Shown here: positions 57,920-64,000 of the stretch, piece by piece
How the letters are laid out: each line of letters begins with the position of its first letter
How positions within the stretch are numbered: the first letter of the stretch is position 1
NCBI GenBank assembly: GCA_019422525.1
Contig: JAHZDE010000003.1
Location: 186,001-250,000, forward strand
Direction of reading: 5' to 3'
Source of the DNA: Clostridiales bacterium
GTDB lineage: Bacteria > Bacillota > Clostridia > Oscillospirales > Acutalibacteraceae
DNA length: 64,000 nucleotides
The notes under the pieces: generated by a model
What the model was told of the DNA's origin: nothing
The model's input: only the letters and a program-made list of their open reading frames with translations
The model's database searches: none
Translations under genes and position numbers: made by a program

Positions 57920-57991
57920 GCTTTCCCCCTCTTTCATTCCTCGCTACAAAAGACAGGCTTTTGCGCCCGACTTTCGCCGGGCAACCGTGCC

Positions 57992-58270
57992 TTACCGAGA
58001 CAAGAAGTCCTCTTCAAACTCCTGGGGATAAATATCTAATACCCCCAAAAGCTTCTGCGTTTCTTCATACTTAGAAAAAATGAAAACTAACGAAAGGAAC
58101 GTGCTCCAAGTCATGGGCCGTTTCCCGCTTTCCAGCGCAATTACCGTTTGCCGGCTGATTCCCAATTTTGCCGCCAGCTCACTTTGCGTGAGATGTAACC
58201 GGGTTCTTAAAACCGGCAGGTTTTCCGCCATGTTCTTAATCATTTCTTCTCTGGTAACTTTTTCGCTCAT
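57992..58270 (-). CDS. XRE-family regulator at the head of the tubulin/vWA operon
   Basis: 92 residues. Helix-turn-helix RLHLTQSELAAKLGISRQTVIALESGKRPMTW (given by position, ~22-54) is close to the SinR/Xre type; the C-terminal third (FIFSKYEETQKLLGVLDIY) is a short helical extension. RBS TGGAGTG. It is followed after 72 bp by the vWA gene with no T-run terminator between, so it is probably co-transcribed and controls its own operon. Confidence 0.88.
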   Translation of the reverse strand: MSEKVTREEMIKNMAENLPVLRTRLHLTQSELAAKLGISRQTVIALESGKRPMTWSTFLSLVFIFSKYEETQKLLGVLDIYPQEFEEDFLSR

Positions 58271-58534
58271 TTTCTTTCACTCCATTAACACTGTAAAGAT
58301 TCTGCCGCGATATTTTCCAGTGAAATCATTCCGCTGGAAAAAGGTTTCCTCTCTCCTCACAGTCACACGGGAAGGCGAAAAAGACTTTTGGCAGGATTTC
58401 CCATCCAAACTCCCTCCTTACAGGAACCGTCTGCCGCTGATGATTTCCCCTGTATCCATAGCTAATGGGAGTTCCGGCAAAATTTCGCACGTTTTCCCAA
58501 AAAGTACAGTTTTTCGCACATATTTACCCATGTT
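58271..58534 (-). promoter_or_regulatory. 264-nt leader of the tubulin/vWA operon
   Basis: Untranslated region from the predicted start near 58534 to the XRE gene. It contains two tiny open frames on the minus strand: MDTGEIISGRRFL, and after an AAGGAGGGAG ribosome site MGNPAKSLFRLPV. The second has a far better ribosome site than the XRE gene. Both could be leader peptides; neither is proven. Confidence 0.4.
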
Positions 58535-58613
58535 GTTAAAAGTATACAGGATTTCTTTTTATCTGTCAACGACAAATTGTCCTTAATCGTCACAGAATGT
58601 ACATGTACTTTTT
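58499..58613 (-). promoter_or_regulatory. Promoter of the tubulin/vWA operon with flanking inverted sites
   Basis: Consensus TTGACA (58564-58569), 17 bp, TATACT (58541-58546). The 10-mer AAAAAGTACA occurs at 58499-58508 on plus and at 58604-58613 on minus, one copy on each side of the promoter; the second is part of the palindrome GTACATGTAC (58599-58608). Confidence 0.75.
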
Positions 58614-58651
58614 CCTTTTCAAAAAAAATTTAGCAGTATTGCAAAAAAGAA

Positions 58652-58686
58652 AAATCCTCCCAAAACCTAACGTTTCGGGAGGATTT
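58652..58686 (-). terminator. Terminator of the GGGtGRT gene
   Basis: AAATCCTCCC-15-GGGAGGATTT then TTCTTTTTTG on the minus strand. It separates this transcript from the tubulin/vWA promoter. Confidence 0.9.
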
Positions 58687-58736
58687 CTTATAAAAAGGGC
58701 TATACCTTTTCGTATCTGAAAAATCCGAAAGGGAAA

Positions 58737-59744
58737 TTACTTGGTTCCCTCGTACACAGCCACAGCGCAAGCAACGGTAGCGCCAACCATGGGGTTGTTG
58801 CCCATGCCGATCAGGCCCATCATTTCCACGTGTGCGGGCACAGAGGAAGAACCTGCGAACTGAGCGTCGCCGTGCATACGGCCCATGGAGTCGGTCAGGC
58901 CATAGGAAGCCGGGCCAGCAGCCATGTTGTCGGGGTGCAGGGTACGGCCGGTGCCGCCGCCGGAAGCAACGGAGAAGTACTTCTTGCCGTTCTCCAGGGC
59001 CCACTTCTTATAGGTGCCTGCAACCAGGTGCTGGAAGCGGGTGGGGTTGGTGGAGTTACCGGTGATGGAAACGTCAACACCTTCGTGCTTCATGATAGCA
59101 ACGCCTTCCAGAACGTCGTTAGCGCCGTAGCACTTAACAGCAGCGCGCTCGCCGTCGGAGAAAGCTCTGGTCTCCACAATGTTCAGCTCACCGGTGAAGA
59201 AGTCGTAGTCGGTCTTCACATAGGTAAAGCCGTTGATACGGGAGATGATATAAGCAGCGTCTTTGCCCAGGCCGTTCAGGATGATGCGCAGGGGCTCTTT
59301 GCGGGCACGGTTAGCGGTACGGGCAATGCCGATAGCGCCTTCAGCAGCAGCAAAGGACTCGTGGCCAGCCAGGAATGCAAAGCACTTGGTCTCGTCACGG
59401 AGCAGCATAGCGCCCAGATTGCCGTGGCCCAGACCCACGTTTCTCTGCTCGGCAACGGAGCCGGGCACGCAGAAGGCTTCCAGGCCGATACCGATGGCTT
59501 CAGCAGCCTCGGAAGCGGACTTAACGCCCTTCTTAATAGCAACAGCACAGCCCAGGGTGTAAGCCCAGCTGGCGTTTTCAAAAGCGATGGGCTGTACGCC
59601 CTTAACAATCTTGTCGGGGTCAAAGCCCTTGCTCAGGCAAAGCTCGCGGGCCTCTTCGAGGCTGGCAATGCCGTACTCGGCGAGACACTTTTCGATTTTG
59701 GCAATTCTTCTTTCCTTGCCTTCAAACATGACATCGTTCGCCAT
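58737..59744 (-). CDS. GGGtGRT protein (conserved, function unknown)
   Basis: 335 residues. The family is named after the motif seen here in VASGGGTGRTLHPDN (~residue 277). Other landmarks are GLGHGNLGAMLLRDETKCFAF and a Gly-rich C-terminus (GLIGMGNNPMVGATVACA). No membrane or signal segment. It follows the NifU/IscU-like gene by 32 bp with AAAGGAGG before its ATG, and the two are regularly neighbours in Clostridia. An iron-sulfur-related role is inferred from that link only. Confidence 0.85.
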   Translation of the reverse strand: MANDVMFEGKERRIAKIEKCLAEYGIASLEEARELCLSKGFDPDKIVKGVQPIAFENASWAYTLGCAVAIKKGVKSASEAAEAIGIGLEAFCVPGSVAEQRNVGLGHGNLGAMLLRDETKCFAFLAGHESFAAAEGAIGIARTANRARKEPLRIILNGLGKDAAYIISRINGFTYVKTDYDFFTGELNIVETRAFSDGERAAVKCYGANDVLEGVAIMKHEGVDVSITGNSTNPTRFQHLVAGTYKKWALENGKKYFSVASGGGTGRTLHPDNMAAGPASYGLTDSMGRMHGDAQFAGSSSVPAHVEMMGLIGMGNNPMVGATVACAVAVYEGTK

Positions 59745-59776
59745 TACAGTTTGTCCTCCTTTATGGTCTCTTTGAC

Positions 59777-60469
59777 TTATTCTTCGCGGGGATCGATATA
59801 CTTGGCAGCGCCGTCAAAGCGGCCATACTGGCCAATGTTCTTCTTGAAGGCCTCGTCGGGGCTCACGCCGTGACGGATGTCTTCCAGCATCTTGCCCAGC
59901 TTCACGAACTGGTAGCCGATAACCTCGCCTTCCTCGTCCAGAGCCATCTTCAGGACATAGCCTTCGGCCATTTCCATGTAACGGACACCCTTTGCGCCGG
60001 TGCTGAACATGGTACCTACCTGAGAGCGCAGGCCCTTGCCCAAGTCTTCCAAGCTGGCGCCGATGGGCAGACCATTCTCAGAGAATGCGGTCTGGCTGCG
60101 GCCATAAGCCAACTGCTTGAAGATTTCGCGCATAGCAACGTTGATAGCGTCGCACACCAAGTCGGTGTTCAGGCACTCCAGCAGAGTTTTGCCGGGCAGA
60201 ATCTCGGCAGCCATAGCAGCGGAGTGGGTCATACCGGAGCAGCCCAGGGTTTCCACCAGAGCTTCCTGTACGATGCCTTCCTTCACATTCAGGGTCAGCT
60301 TACAGGCGCCCTGCTGGGGAGCACACCAGCCCACACCGTGGGACAGGCCGGAAATGTCCGAAATCTGGTAGGACTTTACCCATTTGCCTTCCTCCGGAAT
60401 CGGAGCGGGGCCATGATGGGGGCCTTTTTTGACAGTACACATCTTTTCCACTTCAGCGGAATAATTCAT
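59777..60469 (-). CDS. NifU/IscU-like iron-sulfur scaffold protein
   Basis: 230 residues from MNYSAEVEKM at 60469 (AAAGGAG); the in-frame sequence to 60664 lacks a ribosome site. The scaffold core is VETLGCSGMTHSAAMAAEIL, followed by LLECLNTDLVCDAIN, giving cysteines at the positions where IscU/NifU hold a nascent cluster. An earlier GWCAPQQGACKL pair adds two more. It is longer than IscU (~130). Operon with the GGGtGRT gene. Confidence 0.82.
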   Translation of the reverse strand: MNYSAEVEKMCTVKKGPHHGPAPIPEEGKWVKSYQISDISGLSHGVGWCAPQQGACKLTLNVKEGIVQEALVETLGCSGMTHSAAMAAEILPGKTLLECLNTDLVCDAINVAMREIFKQLAYGRSQTAFSENGLPIGASLEDLGKGLRSQVGTMFSTGAKGVRYMEMAEGYVLKMALDEEGEVIGYQFVKLGKMLEDIRHGVSPDEAFKKNIGQYGRFDGAAKYIDPREE

Positions 60470-60690
60470 ATCGGTACTCCTTTCGGTTTCAGAATGCTTC
60501 AGGCCATGACTGAACATCAAAGCCAAACATATACTCATATTATACGCAATTCCCCTGATTTTCGCAAGGGTTACAGGAAATTTTATTGGCTTTTCTGATA
60601 GAAAAGAGAACCCTTCTCCTTCATTTTGCATGATTTTGGGAAAGAACGGGTTTCTGTTTACCAAAATAGCCCATTCACAAAAAGGCGGTC

Positions 60691-61338
60691 TTATGATTTT
60701 TCAAGCAGGAAATCGGCTGCTTGTTCCAGTTCGTGAAATACCGGCTCTCCGGAAGCTTTCAGTTCCCTGAATCCCTGATGTCCTCTGTCCAGCAGACACA
60801 CCGGGCAGCCGATAGCCTTGGCCATATCGCGGTCATGCAGGGTATCTCCAATCACCGCACATTCACTGGAAGGAATATTATGTTCCTTCAAAAATCGACA
60901 GGCCATTTCCACCTTACCGGAAGCCTGAAAATCCTCCGCGCCCAAAATCCACGTGAAAAAATTTTCCACTCCAAACAGGCGGCAGAAGTGCATCAGTTCT
61001 CCCAAATGGCTGGAAGAAACAATCATTTGCCGCAGCCCAGCCTTTTGAAACCGTTCCAACGTCTCTCTTCCCCCCGACATCAAGCCGGTTTCGTCCATAT
61101 GCAGCCGGTACCCTTCATTAAATTCCACCAGAATCTGTCCGAAAAGCGCGTCATCCAGCGGAGCAAATAAGTGCTCATAAAACTTTCGGATGGGGGTATC
61201 GATATAGGAATAATAATCGCTCAGTGTAATAGGAGCGCGCCCTCTCCGGGCTAAAATGTCGTTAACGGACTGGAGGGCCACCCCCACGTCGTCGGCCAGG
61301 GTACCGTTCCAATCCCATATAATGGTGTTCAGAGACAT
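60691..61338 (-). CDS. HAD-family hydrolase (phosphoglycolate phosphatase-like)
   Basis: 215 residues. HAD motifs: DWNGTLADD (Asp nucleophile and acid), VSSS in motif II, and the motif IV region AVIGDTLHDRDMAKAIG. The helical cap between motifs I and II is of the GmhB/PGP size. Substrate not predictable. RBS AGAAAGGAG. Lone gene, divergent from a small XRE gene. Confidence 0.9.
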   Translation of the reverse strand: MSLNTIIWDWNGTLADDVGVALQSVNDILARRGRAPITLSDYYSYIDTPIRKFYEHLFAPLDDALFGQILVEFNEGYRLHMDETGLMSGGRETLERFQKAGLRQMIVSSSHLGELMHFCRLFGVENFFTWILGAEDFQASGKVEMACRFLKEHNIPSSECAVIGDTLHDRDMAKAIGCPVCLLDRGHQGFRELKASGEPVFHELEQAADFLLEKS

Positions 61339-61363
61339 AACAGGCTCCTTTCTGCATCGATAA

Positions 61364-61397
61364 AATAGGTCAATCTACCCCTAAAATCAATAGGTCA
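61364..61397. repeat. Direct repeat AATAGGTCA between the HAD and XRE genes
   Basis: Two copies, 61364-61372 and 61389-61397, 25 bp apart (between two and three helical turns), in the 90-bp divergent gap. Candidate operator for the neighbouring XRE protein. Confidence 0.5.
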
Positions 61398-61426
61398 TTT
61401 TGCCATAATAAAGTTGGGTGATCATT

Positions 61427-61645
61427 ATGAACCGACTGAAACAGTTGCGGGTGGAAAAAGGATATACACAAGTCAAAATGCAGATGCTTACCGGAATCGA
61501 CCAAAGCGATTATTCCAAACTGGAAAACGGAAAGCGGTATTATACGTTTGAGCAGTGCCGCCGTTTGGCGCTTGCTCTGGAAACCAGTATGGATTACCTC
61601 GCCGGGCTGACTGATGAGAAAAAGCCTTATCCACGCAGCAAATAA
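61427..61645 (+). CDS. Small XRE-family regulator
   Basis: 72 residues from the ATG at 61427 (a GTG at 61418 is the alternative; ribosome site weak either way). HTH: LRVEKGYTQVKMQMLTGIDQ, then SDYSKLENGKRYYTFEQCRRLALALETSMDYLAGL by position. Only the DNA-binding domain. Closely resembles the XRE proteins of phage and of cryptic Clostridia loci. Ends at a plus-strand terminator. Confidence 0.85.
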   Translation: MNRLKQLRVEKGYTQVKMQMLTGIDQSDYSKLENGKRYYTFEQCRRLALALETSMDYLAGLTDEKKPYPRSK

Positions 61646-61657
61646 TATTACTATTTT

Positions 61658-61686
61658 AGGGAGCATGATAGGTGCTCCCTTTTTTA
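61658..61686 (+). terminator. Terminator of the small XRE gene
   Basis: AGGGAGCA-7-TGCTCCCT followed by TTTTTT on plus, between it and the uvrC stop. Confidence 0.88.
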
Positions 61687-61695
61687 TCAGTTTCT

Positions 61696-63573
61696 TTATT
61701 CTTGCTCTTTCCGAAAATGGTCATACACCTTCTGCGCTGCTGGGTAGTTCATCCCCGGCGCGCTGGCCAGCTCCTCCACAGAGGCCTCCCGGATGGCGGA
61801 AATCGTCTTGAAATACCGCAGCAGCGACCGAGCGCGGGTCTCGCCGATGCCTGCAATGGACGTGAGGGTGGTGGAAATATTGGCTTTTTTCCGCTGCTGC
61901 CGGTGGAACCCAATGGCAAACCGGTGCACCTCGTCCTGAATAGTGGAAACCAGCGTAAAGGCGGAACGGTTGGAATTGATGGCAATTTCCCCACCATCCC
62001 CGGTGATGGCTCGGGTACGGTGCTTATCGTCCTTTACCATACCAAACAGAGGAATAGAACCATACCCCATCCCCTCCAATAGAGGTTTCACTGCCGCTAC
62101 ATGGCCCTTACCGCCGTCCAGCAGGATGCAGTCCGGCAGGCGGGCAAAGCTCTCGTTAGTGCCTTTTGTCTTTTCGTATTCCTTCATCCGGCGGAAAATG
62201 ACCTCCCGCATGGAACCATAGTCGTCCTGTCCCACAACCGTCTTAATTTTAAATTTCCGGTAGTCCCCCTTAATGGGATGCCCGTTTTCAAACACCACCA
62301 TGGCCGCCACATTTTCGCCGCCGGCCAAGTTGGAAATATCATAGGCCTCAATGCGTACCGGCGGCTTGTCCAGCCCCAACAGCCGCCCCAGTTCATCCAG
62401 AGCCGAAGCTTCTTTTCCAGTAAACCTTCCCGTAGACTGGGCCAGCTGTTCAGCGGCGTTGCTTCTGCACATTTCCGCCAACTGAGCCTGCCTTCCCTTT
62501 TGCGGAATGGTAATGGACACTTTTCTTCCAGCCTTCCGGCTCAGCCATTCCTGCAGTACTTCCATATCGGAAGCCGGGCCGTCCAGAGTGATTCTCGGTG
62601 GAATTCTCTCCCTCATTCCATAATATTGCTGTAAAAACTCCGTCCGAGCATTCTGCGCTTCCCCGCAGTCGCCGGGCAGAAAGCTCTCCTGGTCACACAG
62701 CCTGCCATCCTGAAACCGGAATACAAAAAAACATCCGGCGCCTCCGCTCTGGGCCAGCGCAATCACGTCCTGCTCCGGCACAGGGCTTGCCACTACCTTC
62801 TGGCGCTCCCGCATTTTTTTCACTGCCGCCAGCCTATCCCGAATCCGGGCGGCCTTTTCAAACTCCAGATTTTCCGCCGCCTCGTTCATTTTTTCCGTCA
62901 TCACTTTAATGGCCTGGGTGCTGCCGCCCTGCAAAAAATCCAGCGCATCCTTCACGCTTTCCTGATATTCCTTTTGCGTAATTTTTCCTGCACAAGGAGC
63001 GCTGCACTGCTTAATAAAATAGTTGAGACAGGGCCTTCCTTTGCCGATATCCTGCGGGAATTTCCGGTTACAGGTGGGCAGCCGGAAAATTTTCTGCGCT
63101 TCGTCAATGGATTCCTTCACCGCCCAGGCACTGACATAAGGCCCGGCATAGCTGGCGCCGTCATCAAGCACCTGATTGGCCTGGGAAATCCGTGGCCAGT
63201 CGCCGGAACTGATGCGAATATAATGGTATCCCTTGTCATCTTTCAAAAGAATATTGTATTTGGGCTTGTGGAGCTTAATCAGGTTACATTCCAGCACCAA
63301 CGCCTCAAACTCGCTGTCAGTGAGGATATATTCGAAATACTCCACGTTGGAGACCATTTTCCGAACTTTTTCCTCGTGATTCTTGTCGGAGCCAAAATAC
63401 TGGCTCACCCGGTTTTTCAATGCTTTGGCCTTGCCGATATAGATAATTTCTCCGGTTTTGTCGTGCATGATATACACTCCGGGATGCAAGGGCAAGCGCA
63501 TAGCCCGGGCCCGCAGCTCTTTAATATGTTCCTGTTGAGTTCCCGCGGCAGTTTCCGGCACAAAGGGTTCCAT
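61696..63573 (-). CDS. uvrC: Excinuclease ABC subunit C
   Basis: 625 residues. N-terminal GIY-YIG nuclease (PGVYIMHDKTGEIIYIGKAK, ~residues 31-50) makes the 3' cut; a cysteine cluster CNRKFPQDIGKGRPCLNYFIKQC lies at ~165-190 by position. The UVR motif is near 215-245. The RNase H-like domain (EAYDISN, LLDGGKGH) makes the 5' cut, and the C-terminal helix-hairpin-helix repeats are complete. RBS GGAAAGGAG. Confidence 0.97.
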   Translation of the reverse strand: MEPFVPETAAGTQQEHIKELRARAMRLPLHPGVYIMHDKTGEIIYIGKAKALKNRVSQYFGSDKNHEEKVRKMVSNVEYFEYILTDSEFEALVLECNLIKLHKPKYNILLKDDKGYHYIRISSGDWPRISQANQVLDDGASYAGPYVSAWAVKESIDEAQKIFRLPTCNRKFPQDIGKGRPCLNYFIKQCSAPCAGKITQKEYQESVKDALDFLQGGSTQAIKVMTEKMNEAAENLEFEKAARIRDRLAAVKKMRERQKVVASPVPEQDVIALAQSGGAGCFFVFRFQDGRLCDQESFLPGDCGEAQNARTEFLQQYYGMRERIPPRITLDGPASDMEVLQEWLSRKAGRKVSITIPQKGRQAQLAEMCRSNAAEQLAQSTGRFTGKEASALDELGRLLGLDKPPVRIEAYDISNLAGGENVAAMVVFENGHPIKGDYRKFKIKTVVGQDDYGSMREVIFRRMKEYEKTKGTNESFARLPDCILLDGGKGHVAAVKPLLEGMGYGSIPLFGMVKDDKHRTRAITGDGGEIAINSNRSAFTLVSTIQDEVHRFAIGFHRQQRKKANISTTLTSIAGIGETRARSLLRYFKTISAIREASVEELASAPGMNYPAAQKVYDHFRKEQE

Positions 63574-63594
63574 GAGCGTCTCCTTTCCAAAAGC

Positions 63595-64000
63595 TTATGA
63601 CTGAATCCAATACTCTTTCCCAATGAGAAGGCACCGGGAATCGGCTCCATGTCCTACCTGGCTGGTTATCGCAATAGGCAAGTGAGGATTTTTTACTGCA
63701 CGAAGGACCAGTTCCGACACAGAGGGCTGTTCTTTTGTTTTCTCCATTTGGGTAAACGTACCCAGCAACAGGCCGCTGATTTTGGAAAAGGCTCCTATCT
63801 GTCGCAATTGGGCCAGATAGGCGGCAATCCGGTCTGCTCCGCCGCTGCGGCTTTCTAAAAACAAAATTTTCCCCGCAAAATCTGGGAGATAATGCGTTCC
63901 GGCCAATTTTAAAAAGCACCGGATATTTCCGCCAACCACCACGCCGTTCATCGAATTTCCCTGCAAAAACTGCCAGTCAATCTGATACAAGTCATCTTTT
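63595..64000 (-). CDS. LD-carboxypeptidase family protein (S66), C-terminal part, cut by window edge
   Basis: About 135 residues visible; the reading frame is open to the window edge, so the start lies outside. NGVVVGGNIRCFLKLAGT is the conserved turn of the S66 C-terminal domain, with LFLESRSGGADRIAAYLAQL after it carrying the catalytic Glu region, and the final catalytic His probably in SQVGHGADSR. S66 enzymes trim muropeptides (LdcA) or inactivate microcin C (MccF); these cannot be separated from the fragment. Ends 21 bp before uvrC. Confidence 0.85.
   Translation of the reverse strand, partial: KDDLYQIDWQFLQGNSMNGVVVGGNIRCFLKLAGTHYLPDFAGKILFLESRSGGADRIAAYLAQLRQIGAFSKISGLLLGTFTQMEKTKEQPSVSELVLRAVKNPHLPIAITSQVGHGADSRCLLIGKEYWIQS

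Noticed and set aside
58271..58534. Riboswitch (for example cyclic di-GMP) in the leader of the tubulin/vWA operon
   Set aside because: No conserved riboswitch core could be matched; only small frames and repeats are seen.

Overview
The window looks like a piece of chromosome from a low-to-mid GC, spore-forming Clostridia bacterium, most likely an Oscillospirales/Ruminococcaceae-type gut anaerobe. The grounds are a Firmicute-style SRP RNA-dnaX-ybaB locus, a YunB sporulation protein, strong AGGAGG ribosome sites with frequent GTG/TTG starts, TTGACA/TATAAT promoters, a Fe-S L-serine dehydratase, ThyX in place of ThyA, and no respiratory genes. This placement is an inference from gene content. 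I see no insertion sequence, prophage or rRNA.

Layout, left to right. 1-2.8 kb: ybaB (cut by the edge), dnaX, SRP RNA, yunB. 2.9-7.0 kb: a long RecQ-like helicase and, divergent from it, a worn CRISPR-like array of eight repeats with no cas genes in view. 7.0-8.8 kb: a Bce-type two-component system without its transporter. 8.9-16 kb: galE, a small membrane protein, a U32 tRNA-hydroxylation enzyme, mltG, folate cyclo-ligase, a DJ-1 protein, tmk and thyX. 16-21 kb: tRNA-Gln, a GH38 alpha-mannosidase and nagB. 20.9-26.3 kb: an M16-like protein without its zinc motif, then pyrB-pyrI-ridA-sdaAB-sdaAA. 26.6-30.1 kb: a MoxR-DUF58-DUF4129 cassette on the plus strand. 30.2-42.2 kb: rpoB-rpoC and rpsL-rpsG-fusA-tuf. 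43-45.6 kb: an XRE regulator and a pncA-pncB NAD salvage pair.

45.6-58.6 kb holds the most unusual part: one predicted 13-kb transcription unit of five genes. They encode an XRE regulator, a membrane-anchored vWA protein with a complete MIDAS site facing outward, a 1187-residue tubulin-like GTPase, a two-helix membrane protein read from a TTG start, and a 1494-residue polytopic membrane protein. This last protein ends in a zinc ribbon plus HExxH metallopeptidase resembling DA1. The unit starts at a strong promoter flanked by an inverted pair of 10-bp sites and ends at a terminator shared with pncB. I know of no described function for this combination.

58.7-64 kb: the GGGtGRT protein paired with a NifU/IscU-like scaffold, a HAD phosphatase, another small XRE regulator, uvrC and the C-terminal part of an LD-carboxypeptidase.

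Functionally, most of the window is core information processing (replication, transcription, translation, repair) and nucleotide/NAD/folate metabolism. The accessory layer is the tubulin/vWA system, the MoxR cassette, the RecQ-like helicase with its CRISPR remnant, and the M16-like protein.
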